Made by a program: the position numbers and the translations under genes. A DNA stretch of 64,000 nt from assembly GCA_031292275.1 (NCBI GenBank), contig JARLHL010000048.1, forward strand, positions 62,001-126,000, in the 5' to 3' direction. Below are positions 55,385-63,608 of the stretch, piece after piece. Source of the DNA: Desulfocapsaceae bacterium. GTDB lineage: Bacteria > Desulfobacterota > Desulfobulbia > Desulfobulbales > Desulfocapsaceae. Every line of letters starts with the position of its first letter. Within the stretch, counting starts at the first letter, position 1. The notes under the pieces were generated by a model, which made no database searches, was not told the origin of the DNA, and was given only the letters and a program-made list of their open reading frames with translations.

Positions 55385-56980
55385 TCAGTATATGCCCTCG
55401 AAGCGGGAGAGCTTGTACTTTCTGATCCGGTACCCCATCTGCCTCGGGGTCAGTCCCAACTCCCGCGCAGCCCTGACCTGCACCCCGCCGTGACGCTTGA
55501 GCGCCGCTTTAACCTCCGCCAACTCAATATCATACAGGGACTGCCTCCCCCGTTTTTCAACAACCTGCCCTTCCACGGCCTCTCCTTTCATCTTGTCCGC
55601 ATAATCGCGCACCGAGGCCAGGATATCAGGAGTCAGATCCGCCAGGGTCAGGCGCTCGCCCTCGGCCAGGATCACCATCCGCTCCACGAGGTTCTGCATC
55701 TCCCGGACATTGCCCGGCCAGGGATAGGAAACGAGGAAGTCCAGAAGTTCGGAGGTCAGGCTCAGCTTCTTGGAATTCCGCTTGTTGCTCATAACCAGAA
55801 AATGGTTGAACAGTGCCGGAATATCCTCTTTCCGATCCCTGAGCGGCGGCAGGATAATGGGGACCACATTGAGCCGGTAGTAGAGATCGGGACGGAACTG
55901 GCCCTTGGCCACCGCCTTCTCCAGACTGACATTGGTGGCGGCGATGATCCGGACATCCACATCGAAGGTCTTGCTGCCGCCGATCCTCTCAAACTGCTTC
56001 TCCTGGAGGACGCGCAGCATCTTTGCCTGGAGGGCCAGGGGCATCTCTCCGATTTCATCTAGAAAAATCGTACCGTTATCAGCAAGCTCGAACCGGCCCG
56101 GCCGGGTGGCATGGGCCCCGGTGAAGGCTCCGCGCTCATGGCCGAACATCTCACTTTCCAGCAGGGTCTCGGGAAGGGCGGCGCAGTTGACCTTGACAAA
56201 GGCCTTGTCCCGGCGGTTTCCCGCCTCATGGATGGCCCTGGCCACCAGCTCCTTCCCGGTCCCGGATTCCCCTAACAGCAGGGCCGTGACGCTGCTCGAG
56301 GCAATCTTCGAGATAATGCTGAAGACATCCTGCATGGGCTTGGAATGGCCGATTATAAAATGCCCGTCATGGCGGCCGTGCAGCCTGGCCTTCAAAGACC
56401 GGTTTTCCTCCAGGAGAATCTCCTCCTTCTTGCGGATGGCCGTATGGAGGGTGAGAAACTGGGAAATCAGGGTGGATAAGACAGTCAGAAAGCGGATATC
56501 CTCCTCGAAGGAGACCTCCATGCCGAAGAGCCGGTCAACGGTCAGCACCCCCACCGGCTCACCGTTGACCTGCACCGGAACGCCCAGAAAAGATGTCTTG
56601 GTCTTACTGATGGACGATCTGGCTCCGGTACGATTCAGAAAAAGCGGTTCGCTGTGGATATCCGGGACCACAAAGGGAGAGCGGCTCTGAAAGATCTGGC
56701 CGCAGACACCTTCATTGGGTTTATAGACCCCCCGCATCTCCTCGGCCTCCGACAGGCCGCAGGAGGCCCTGATAGTCAGACACTGCGTCTTTTCATCGAG
56801 CAGCAGCAGGGTGGCCCGCTCCATACGCAGGGTATCGTGCAAGACCTTGAGGATATTGGTCAGGGTCGTCTCCAGATGGACCGCGGTGCCGATCAGCTCA
56901 GTTATCCTATGAAGGGCAAGAAGTTCCAGGCCCTCCGTCAACCGGCCTGCCGGTGCAATATTTGCAGTCTGTATGCCCAT
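55385..56980 (-). CDS. nifA: NifA, nitrogen-fixation transcriptional activator
   Basis: 531 residues from the ATG at 56980 (GGAG seven bases upstream). Domains: GAF (about 25-165, LLALHRITELIGTAV to VGVLTVDRLFG), AAA+ with Walker A GESGTGKE, intact sigma-54 loop GAFTGA, and C-terminal helix-turn-helix with the NifA-type VRAARELGLTPRQMGYRIRKY. A GTG at 57184 in the same frame has a stronger ribosome site (AAAGGAGG) and would add 68 residues with four cysteines. I prefer 56980 because codon third positions in the extension look non-coding. The oxygen-sensing cysteine linker of rhizobial NifA is absent. It likely acts at the two sigma-54 promoters nearby. Confidence 0.93.
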   Translation of the reverse strand: MGIQTANIAPAGRLTEGLELLALHRITELIGTAVHLETTLTNILKVLHDTLRMERATLLLLDEKTQCLTIRASCGLSEAEEMRGVYKPNEGVCGQIFQSRSPFVVPDIHSEPLFLNRTGARSSISKTKTSFLGVPVQVNGEPVGVLTVDRLFGMEVSFEEDIRFLTVLSTLISQFLTLHTAIRKKEEILLEENRSLKARLHGRHDGHFIIGHSKPMQDVFSIISKIASSSVTALLLGESGTGKELVARAIHEAGNRRDKAFVKVNCAALPETLLESEMFGHERGAFTGAHATRPGRFELADNGTIFLDEIGEMPLALQAKMLRVLQEKQFERIGGSKTFDVDVRIIAATNVSLEKAVAKGQFRPDLYYRLNVVPIILPPLRDRKEDIPALFNHFLVMSNKRNSKKLSLTSELLDFLVSYPWPGNVREMQNLVERMVILAEGERLTLADLTPDILASVRDYADKMKGEAVEGQVVEKRGRQSLYDIELAEVKAALKRHGGVQVRAARELGLTPRQMGYRIRKYKLSRFEGIY

Positions 56981-57384
56981 TATTTTTCTCCAGATCAGAA
57001 GAGGTCCTCCCGCTGCCGCATCACAATTCAGCAACGCGATGGAGGTAAGTATGCCCGCAAGACTAATATAATGTTTTAATTTTGAATAGTAATTGTCGGT
57101 ATGATCATATTTACTGCAATAATCGATCCCGAAACACGTCTTATTCAAGACAGGCTCCCCGCAAAGACCGGCAGGGAAAATCACCTCACCCCTCCTTTAA
57201 TATTATACAATATTGTCATTATATCAAATATGCAGAGTTTTTTACTTTACATTATTGTCTTATTATAAAATACGAAACCTCCCCCGGATCCCCTCCTTCC
57301 CTCCAAAAACCTTTCTCTGCTTCCATGGGCCAAAACCCGGACCGACACCCAGTATTCAGACAATTTGGTCCAATAAATGACATT

Positions 57385-57404
57385 TTTGTCGTTATAACGA
57401 CAAA
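57385..57404. promoter_or_regulatory. NifA-type upstream activator sequence in a perfect 20-bp palindrome
   Basis: The sequence TTTGTCGTTATAACGACAAA is its own reverse complement. Inside it, TGT (57387-57389) and ACA (57400-57402) are ten bases apart, the NifA binding rule TGT-N10-ACA. It lies about 100 bp upstream of the -24 box at 57501, the normal working distance for a sigma-54 activator. A different dimeric regulator could also use such a palindrome. Confidence 0.75.
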
Positions 57405-57500
57405 TCTGAAAGCAATTGTGCACTATTTTTTAATTCAAACATAATTGTATTAGGTGTGTGTTAATTCATTCACCCTCAACCAAGAGAAAATCCTGCATAT

Positions 57501-57516
57501 GGCACGACCTTTGCTC
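57501..57516 (+). promoter_or_regulatory. Sigma-54 promoter of the permease
   Basis: TGGCACGACCTTTGCT is an exact consensus match, with GG and GC ten bases apart. The predicted start is near 57527. It is 271 bases upstream of the permease ATG. Confidence 0.9.
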
Positions 57517-57528
57517 ATAGAAACCTCA

Positions 57529-57560
57529 ACGGGCATCTGGTCGCGAGAGAGCGCCCGTTA
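57529..57560 (+). other. Stem-loop at the 5' end of the permease leader
   Basis: AACGGGC (57529-57535) pairs perfectly with GCCCGTT (57554-57560) across 18 bases, starting about two bases after the predicted sigma-54 start site. It may protect the 5' end of the mRNA or take part in leader control. Confidence 0.4.
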
Positions 57561-57786
57561 AAAGATTGCAACACAAAGGACCCAGCGATGGCTGGCCGCG
57601 GCACCCGGGATTTCGACAGCTCCGGCTGAATCGGGAAGACCCAAGGCAGGCGTGGCCGGAACATCGGCAGGTTCTTTAAGGCATATTCGCCTTGGGCGGT
57701 ATGTAAACTTCAGGAAGCCATTCAGATTAGAGCTAAAAAAGCTAAAACGGAGCCCGACGTACCAAGGGCAGGTTAAGGAGAAGATT

Positions 57787-59670
57787 ATGGCAAACGAACA
57801 ACCCGTCACCAGGGGAACCTTGGGCCTGACCGGCCTCACAATGAACGCGATGGCTCTGATTGCGCCCGGCGCATTCCTTTGGCTGACCTTTCAGATGCAG
57901 TCACTCTACGGAGCGCCCATGGCCGGCAGCGCCATGTGGTTCGGCATTATTTTTGCGCTGCTTCTGTGCTTTGCAACGGCAATCAGCTATTCGGAGCTGG
58001 CAAAGCTCTATCCCGGACCGGGCTCATCCTATCTTTATGCAGAGCAGGCCTTTCTTTCCAAGACCCATGCCTATAAGTTCGCCCGTATCGCCAAGTTCAT
58101 CACCGGCTGGGCCAGTCATCTCTATTACTGGGTCTATCCCGGCGTCATGGTGGGCGTCACGGCCATCCTGGTCGGCTACCTGATGAGCCTGTTCTTCCCG
58201 GATACCTTCAGCGGCAACTACAACAGTCCGCTGTTCATGTTCATCTTCTGCGCCGTCTTCGGCCTGGGCGTTGCCTATATCGCCTACCGCGGCGTCACTG
58301 GCACCACCACCGTCAATATCGCCATCAATATCGTCCAGATCTCGGCCCTGCTGATCTTCGCCGTGATCGCCATCGGCTACCGTTTTCAGCACCCGCAGGG
58401 CGCAGTCGGGCTCCATCTGTCCAACGGCATCCCGGTAAACTACCAGGTGGCCCAGGAACTGGCCAAGGACGAAAACGGCCAGCCTGTACCGGTGCTTGAC
58501 GCCGACAGCAAACCGACAGTGGACAAGGACAACAAGCCCGTCTACAAGATGGTGGATTCCCTGGACGAAAAGACCGGCATGCCCGTGCCTGTCGACAAGG
58601 ACGGCAACCCGGTGACCGACATAGCCCAGGCTGCGCCCTTCACCGTCGACTATACCGACGGGGCGATCAGCAAGGATGACAGCGGCAACGACACCTTCAA
58701 CTACCATCAGGACGCAAAGTCCGTGATCTCTCCCAAGGGATTCAACTACATCTTCATCCAGGCCGCCATCGCCATCCTGATCCTGGTCGGCTTTGAATCG
58801 GTGACCTCCATGGGCGAGGAGGCCAAGAACCCCAAGAAGGATATCCCCCGGGCGGTACTGCTCTCCCTGGCGATCCAGGGCGCCGTCTGCTACCTGATCG
58901 AGTATTTTGCGGCCAACTATTTTCTCCACAACGGCTACACCATGCCCATGGCCGGCGCATCCAGCGCCCCGTTGGGCGACATGATGGTGCTGACCGGGAC
59001 CTGGCTCTTCGGCAGCTACGCATTGGGCAAGGCCTTCATGCTGGTCCAGGCCTTCACCGTCTTCCTGGCCCTGATCGGCACCACCCTCTCCTGTCTCAGC
59101 ACCGGCGCCCGCGTCACCTACGCCATGGGCCGCGACGAGGAAGTCCCCTCGCACTTCGGACTGCTGCACGGCAAGACGGCATCACCCTACCGCGCTATCT
59201 GGACCCTGGCCATCATCTCGATTATCATCGGCATCATAACGGTCGTAACCTATCTGGGCGGAACCACGCCCACAGCGGCCATAGACAAGCACAATTTCTG
59301 GTACGGTTTCGGCATATTCGATCCCGCAGCCTATGCGGCAATACCCAACTCGCTGGTCATCATGACGCTTATCAGCAACTTCGGGACCTTTCTCCTCTAT
59401 ATGATCACCTGCTGGATCGCCATGGTGGCCTTCAAGGAGCATCACTCCTTCAACGGCTTCAAGCATGTCATCGTCCCGATCTTCGGGCTTCTGGCCAACC
59501 TGGTCATCATGCTCTTCTACCTGATCGGTCCCTTTACGGTGGCAGGCATGAGCTGGAAGGAACCCTACATCGCGCTCGCCGTCTGTGCGGTCTGGGGCAT
59601 CTACGGGGCGATTTATTTCCTGAAGAGCAGCAAGAAGCAGGGTAAAGAAATATTCCTTACCGGCAAATAA
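57787..59670 (+). CDS. APC-family amino acid permease with a large periplasmic loop
   Basis: 627 residues from the ATG at 57787; TTAAGGAG is six bases upstream. About 12 membrane helices in the APC arrangement, with GAFLWLTFQ in helix 1, SYSELAKLYPGPGSSYLY, and GFESVTSMGEEAKNPKKDIPRA. Residues about 201-318 form a hydrophilic insert between helices 5 and 6, on the outside if standard topology holds. It is rich in D, K, P and V and contains a repeated (D/S)KDxxPV pattern (e.g. KDNKPVYK and KDGNPVTD). Substrate unknown; probably an amino acid or amine. Its NifA-type promoter suggests use when fixed nitrogen is short. Confidence 0.9.
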   Translation: MANEQPVTRGTLGLTGLTMNAMALIAPGAFLWLTFQMQSLYGAPMAGSAMWFGIIFALLLCFATAISYSELAKLYPGPGSSYLYAEQAFLSKTHAYKFARIAKFITGWASHLYYWVYPGVMVGVTAILVGYLMSLFFPDTFSGNYNSPLFMFIFCAVFGLGVAYIAYRGVTGTTTVNIAINIVQISALLIFAVIAIGYRFQHPQGAVGLHLSNGIPVNYQVAQELAKDENGQPVPVLDADSKPTVDKDNKPVYKMVDSLDEKTGMPVPVDKDGNPVTDIAQAAPFTVDYTDGAISKDDSGNDTFNYHQDAKSVISPKGFNYIFIQAAIAILILVGFESVTSMGEEAKNPKKDIPRAVLLSLAIQGAVCYLIEYFAANYFLHNGYTMPMAGASSAPLGDMMVLTGTWLFGSYALGKAFMLVQAFTVFLALIGTTLSCLSTGARVTYAMGRDEEVPSHFGLLHGKTASPYRAIWTLAIISIIIGIITVVTYLGGTTPTAAIDKHNFWYGFGIFDPAAYAAIPNSLVIMTLISNFGTFLLYMITCWIAMVAFKEHHSFNGFKHVIVPIFGLLANLVIMLFYLIGPFTVAGMSWKEPYIALAVCAVWGIYGAIYFLKSSKKQGKEIFLTGK

Positions 59671-59703
59671 CAAGCCCCGGGACTACGCCCCGGATCGGCT
59701 GAG

Positions 59704-59743
59704 ACGGAACGGCCATCTGCCAAAGGTGACCGTTCCGTTTTTT
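59704..59743 (+). terminator. Intrinsic terminator between permease and kinase/phosphatase genes
   Basis: ACGGAACGG (59704-59712) and CCGTTCCGT (59730-59738) form a perfect 9-bp stem across a 17-base loop, ending in six T's (59738-59743). It is 33 bases after the permease stop, so the genes beyond need read-through or a promoter of their own. I see none convincing in 59744-59788. Confidence 0.88.
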
Positions 59744-59788
59744 GAGACAAGACTTTCGAATTCGCGGTCAAAAGGGTAATGTATCTCC

Positions 59789-61591
59789 ATGGAATTGACC
59801 TACGCTGAACTCTCATCACCCGGCCCGGCCCGAGAAAACAACGAGGATTTTGTCGGCTACTGGCAGCCACAGACGCTTGACGAGAAGCGCGACCGCGGTA
59901 CCGTTGTCGCCCTGGCCGACGGCGTCGGCGGGATGGACAAGGGCGAAGTAGCCAGCAGGCTGGCCGTGGAAACAGCCCTGCAGACCTTTCAGCAGGCATC
60001 AGCCGGACAGAGTCCCCAGCAGCTCCTGACCCAGATGTTCAATGCGGCAAACCTGGCCGTCTACGACAAGGGCATGGAGGATCACGGCAAGTCCCGCATG
60101 GCCACCACCCTGGCTGCGGTGGTGCTGCGCAACAACGAGATCGCGGTGGGCAATGTCGGCGACTCCCGCGTCTACCTGGTCCGCAAGGCCCAGATCAGAC
60201 AGCTGTCCACCGATCACACCTATACGGGCATGCAGCAGAAGTTCGGCCTGATCTCCGAGCAGGATGCCAAGACCAGCGAAAACCGCTCCGTGCTGACCCG
60301 CAGCGTCGGCATCGAGCTGATGATCCGGCTCGACGTCGAGACTATCACCGTCTTTAAGGGCGACCGGCTGGTGCTCTGCTCCGACGGCCTCTATGCCCAC
60401 GTGGCCGACAGCGAGATCGCCGACATCGTCTCCTGCTACTCCCCGGCCCAGGCCTGCCGCAGACTTGTGGCCCTGTCCGAACAGCGGGGCACCGACGACA
60501 ACCTCTCCATCCAGGTCGTCCAGGTCAATGAGGTGGAAAAGGTCGCCCTGTACCGCGGGGTGCCCATGTATCAGGAGGCGGCTGACCCGACCCCCCAATA
60601 CGAGCTCCGGCCCGGACAGACTCTGGACAAGCGGTTCCAGATCATCGAGACCGTCAGCCGCAGCGGCATGGCCACCATATTCAAGGCCACCGACCTGCAG
60701 ACCAAAGGGACTGTGGCGGTGAAGGTCCCGCATATGCAGTTTGAGAGCGACGCCGGCTTCTATTCGCGCTTCCAGCGCGAGGAGGACATCGGCCGCAAGC
60801 TCAACCATCCTTCCATCCTGAAATTCATCCCCATCAAGGAGGATGAGAGGAGCCGCCCCTACATCGTCACTGAATACCTTCTGGGTAATACACTCTCCTA
60901 CCTCCTGAACAATATATGCCCGATGCCGGAGAAGGATGCCCTCAAGCTGGCCTGCCTGATGTGCGAGGCTCTTTCATACATGCATGAGCAGGGCGTCATC
61001 CACCGGGACCTCAAGCCCCAGAATGTAATGATCTGCCATGACGGCACCATCCGGATCATGGATTTCGGCATCGCCAAGGCCAGGGAAGGCCGCCGCATCA
61101 CCTTCACCGGCTTCACGCCGGCGGTGGGCACTCCCGACTACATGGCCCCGGAGCAGGTCAAAGGCAAACGCGGGGACGAGCGGACCGACATCTACAGCCT
61201 GGGGGCAATGCTCTATGAGATGGCGGTGGGGACGCCTCCCTACGAATGCGAAAACGAGAACCTCTTCGTGGTCATGAACGCCCGGGTGACCGGCGACCCG
61301 GTGGCCCCCAGAAAGCGGAACCCGAAACTGACGCCGGGGACGGAGGAGATCATCCTCCACGCCATGGAACGGGAACCGGGAAAACGGTACCAGACCGCGA
61401 CCGCCATGCAGGCGGAGCTTAACGACCCGTCATCTGTCCAGCTGACAGGGCGGTGCGACCGGCTGCAGGTGCCGACCCAGTGGAGGCGCAGCTGGAAAAA
61501 AATGCTGGGAATCGGGCTGGGAATCACCGTCCCCGTCCTGATCCTCATCCTGCTGGTGACGCTGATCCTGCACCGTGGCCCGTCGCATTAA
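59789..61591 (+). CDS. Bifunctional PP2C phosphatase / Ser-Thr protein kinase, C-terminal membrane anchor
   Basis: 600 residues. PP2C domain (1-250): RENNED (15-20), LADGVGG (42-48), GDSR (124-127), SDG (198-200) and DDN (236-238) are all in place, so the metal site looks intact. Kinase domain (275-535): lysine K312 in VAVKV, HRDLKPQN (405-412), DFG (425-427), APEQ and DIYSLGAMLYEM. The glycine-rich loop is degenerate (SRSGMATIF at 290-298 for GxGxxG). A single helix near 575-595 anchors it, so both domains are cytoplasmic. Fusions of this layout sit beside assimilatory nitrate genes in pseudomonads (e.g. P. aeruginosa PA1782), and the amt gene here gives a matching nitrogen context. Confidence 0.93.
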   Translation: MELTYAELSSPGPARENNEDFVGYWQPQTLDEKRDRGTVVALADGVGGMDKGEVASRLAVETALQTFQQASAGQSPQQLLTQMFNAANLAVYDKGMEDHGKSRMATTLAAVVLRNNEIAVGNVGDSRVYLVRKAQIRQLSTDHTYTGMQQKFGLISEQDAKTSENRSVLTRSVGIELMIRLDVETITVFKGDRLVLCSDGLYAHVADSEIADIVSCYSPAQACRRLVALSEQRGTDDNLSIQVVQVNEVEKVALYRGVPMYQEAADPTPQYELRPGQTLDKRFQIIETVSRSGMATIFKATDLQTKGTVAVKVPHMQFESDAGFYSRFQREEDIGRKLNHPSILKFIPIKEDERSRPYIVTEYLLGNTLSYLLNNICPMPEKDALKLACLMCEALSYMHEQGVIHRDLKPQNVMICHDGTIRIMDFGIAKAREGRRITFTGFTPAVGTPDYMAPEQVKGKRGDERTDIYSLGAMLYEMAVGTPPYECENENLFVVMNARVTGDPVAPRKRNPKLTPGTEEIILHAMEREPGKRYQTATAMQAELNDPSSVQLTGRCDRLQVPTQWRRSWKKMLGIGLGITVPVLILILLVTLILHRGPSH

Positions 61592-61648
61592 GACGAGGCC
61601 CTTGCCGGCATCAGACTAATAATTTCAGAATATAAAGGAGAAACGATT

Positions 61649-61972
61649 GTGAATACTTTAGCATGGCTGGTCTTCATCGGCGCTGCGCTTCTGGAAGTGG
61701 GCGGAGACGCGGTGGTCCGGAAGGGCCTGCGCGGCAGCAGCCTTCTAATCATACTGGCGGGATTTGCAACCCTGGGCTGCTACGGCATCGTCGTCAATAT
61801 GGTGAAATGGGATTTTTCCAAATTGCTTGGGGTCTATGTGGCGGTCTTCGCGCTCGTCAGCATCCTGTTCGGGCGCTTCGTCTTCAAAGAGACCATACCG
61901 GTTGCCACCTGGATCGGGCTGGCCGTCATCATCGGCGGCGGCATGATCATCCAGTTCGGAGACAGGATCTGA
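61649..61972 (+). CDS. Small multidrug resistance (SMR)-like membrane protein
   Basis: 107 residues from a GTG at 61649, with AAAGGAG eight bases upstream. Four helices and the SMR end LFGRFVFKETIPVATWIGLAVIIGGGMII are clear. The SMR glutamate is in the first helix (LLEVGGDAVVRKGL, about residues 15-28). It could export a guanidinium-like or quaternary amine compound, or serve another function next to the ammonium transporter gene 13 bases downstream. It follows the kinase gene by 57 bases. Confidence 0.8.
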   Translation: MNTLAWLVFIGAALLEVGGDAVVRKGLRGSSLLIILAGFATLGCYGIVVNMVKWDFSKLLGVYVAVFALVSILFGRFVFKETIPVATWIGLAVIIGGGMIIQFGDRI

Positions 61973-61985
61973 TGACGGAGGACCT

Positions 61986-63236
61986 ATGAACAGCACAACG
62001 ATGCAGATTTTCTGGACCCTGATCTGCTCCTTTCTCGTCATCATGATGCAGGTGGGATTAGCTATGGTGGCCACAGGCTTTACCCGGGCCAAGAACGCCG
62101 GCCATACCATGGCCACGACCATGATGATCGCGGCCATCGGGGCCCTCGGCTACTGGGCCGCGGGCTACGCCCTGCAGACCGGCACCGGGGCATTCTTCCT
62201 CTCCGACATTCCCGCCGAAACCCTGTGCATCTTCGTCTTCCAGGCAATGCTGGTCAATATCGCGGCCACCGTCCCCACCGGCGCCATGGCCGAACGATGG
62301 GCCTTCAAGTCCTTCATCGTCTACGGCTTCTTCATGACCATGTTCACCTACCCCCTCTATGCGCGCTGGGTATGGAACGGCGGCTGGCTTTCGCAGTTGG
62401 GCAGGATTTACGGCCTGGGCCATGGGGTGCTTGACTTTGCCGGCTCATCGGTGGTGCATATGGCAGGCGGCGTCTCGGCCCTGGCAGGGGCCATGGTCAT
62501 CGGGCCGCGCATGGGAAAATACAAGGGCGACGGAACGCCGGGGGCCATCCCCGGACATCATATTCCCATGGCCATTATCGGCTGCATGCTGCTCTTCTTC
62601 GGCTGGTTCGGCTTCACCTCCGGGCAGGCCGCAATCGGCGGCGATTTCCAGGTCGGCCTCATCGCCGTCAACACCCTGCTGGCGGCGGCGGGCGGAGCCT
62701 TCTCGGCCCTCTGCTATATGTGGTTCTTCTACGGCAGGCCCGATCTGTCCCTGTCCGCAAACGGACTTCTGGGCGGACTGGTGGCCATTTCCGCCTCCTG
62801 CGCCTTCGTGAATCCGTTCGCAGCGGTCCTTATCGGGATCTGCGCTGGCATCCTCTGCTGCGCCTGCGTCTTTTTCATCGAGCGCACATGCAGGATCGAT
62901 GATCCCGCAGGGGCGATATCGGTCCACGGCGCCTGCGGCGCCTGGGGCCTTCTCAGCCTAGGCTTTTTCGCCGACGGCAAATACGGCAACGGGCTGAATT
63001 CCGTCTCCGGCACGGTGAAGGGACTGTTCTACGGCGGCGCCTCCCAGCTGGCTGCCCAGTGTTGCGGCGTGCTTGCCTGTTTCCTCTTCGTCTTCGCCGT
63101 GATGTTCACCTTCTTCAAGGTCCTGGACCGCATTACCCCTCTGCGGGTCCCGGAAGAGGTGGAGTTCGAAGGCCTGGATCAGAACGAGGTCTCCGTGGTC
63201 GCCTACCCCGACTTCAACACCAAATCGCGCCGCTGA
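61986..63236 (+). CDS. amt: Ammonium transporter
   Basis: 416 residues with about 11 helices. It takes up ammonium through a pore with a twin-histidine centre, here in DFAGSSVVHMAGGVSAL (about 150-166) and ISVHGACGAWGLLSLG (about 308-323). GGAGG precedes the ATG. glnK (PII), which usually sits with amt, is not next to it. It is probably co-transcribed with the kinase/phosphatase and SMR-like genes (13-base gap). Confidence 0.95.
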   Translation: MNSTTMQIFWTLICSFLVIMMQVGLAMVATGFTRAKNAGHTMATTMMIAAIGALGYWAAGYALQTGTGAFFLSDIPAETLCIFVFQAMLVNIAATVPTGAMAERWAFKSFIVYGFFMTMFTYPLYARWVWNGGWLSQLGRIYGLGHGVLDFAGSSVVHMAGGVSALAGAMVIGPRMGKYKGDGTPGAIPGHHIPMAIIGCMLLFFGWFGFTSGQAAIGGDFQVGLIAVNTLLAAAGGAFSALCYMWFFYGRPDLSLSANGLLGGLVAISASCAFVNPFAAVLIGICAGILCCACVFFIERTCRIDDPAGAISVHGACGAWGLLSLGFFADGKYGNGLNSVSGTVKGLFYGGASQLAAQCCGVLACFLFVFAVMFTFFKVLDRITPLRVPEEVEFEGLDQNEVSVVAYPDFNTKSRR

Positions 63237-63608
63237 CAAGACCTCACAAGCGTTCTGTCACCTCTCGCTTTCTGCACACAGCAACGGGCAGGCATCCTGC
63301 TCCGGCATACATGTCTGCCCGTTGTTATCGGTTTTGAACATCTCACCAGCATGGCTGGACCAGATTGACCGGCCCCTACGAAACATGAAAATTCCTCCTT
63401 TCAGTATGGCAAGGATGCTGCTTCCGGGAGACTGTCGCCTAAACAACTTCTGACGGTATTCCGGCCTCTGCGCACCCTGGAACTTGCCTTTTCATTTCGC
63501 ATGGTTTACAGAGAAATGATCATTTTTTTCTCGTGACCGCAGACAGCCCACGGGATTGAATATTTCTCTGCATTCTACCAGGATCTCAAGAAGTTCCAAG
63601 GCCGCACA
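63237..63608. other. Intergenic region after amt
   Basis: 372 bp. The first 90 bases hold a hairpin listed separately. The rest shows AT-rich patches (about 63505-63530) before the last gene, which could hold its promoter. No small gene or RNA is evident. Confidence 0.4.
63282..63324 (+). terminator. Hairpin after amt
   Basis: CAACGGGCAG (63282-63291) pairs perfectly with 63315-63324 across 23 bases, about 45 bases after the amt stop. TTATCGGTTTT follows, a weak T-tract. Confidence 0.5.

Larger units (their letters stand above)
56981..57786. other. Control region between nifA and the permease operon
   Basis: 806 bp. Its left part (about 57185-57280) is very AT-rich and holds TATAAT-like elements reading toward nifA. 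The centre holds the NifA-type palindrome at 57385-57404, the right part the sigma-54 promoter at 57501-57516. From about 57527 it is a leader of about 260 bases before the permease ATG, with a stem at its 5' end. I compared the leader with glutamine, glycine and c-di-GMP riboswitch patterns by eye and saw no match. Confidence 0.6.

Noticed and set aside
57527-57786. Riboswitch in the permease leader
   Set aside because: The leader is long and starts with a stem, but its sequence does not match glutamine, glycine, guanidine or c-di-GMP motifs as I know them.
58024-59169. 381-codon minus-strand open frame
   Set aside because: Antisense to the APC permease; its composition mirrors the permease codons.
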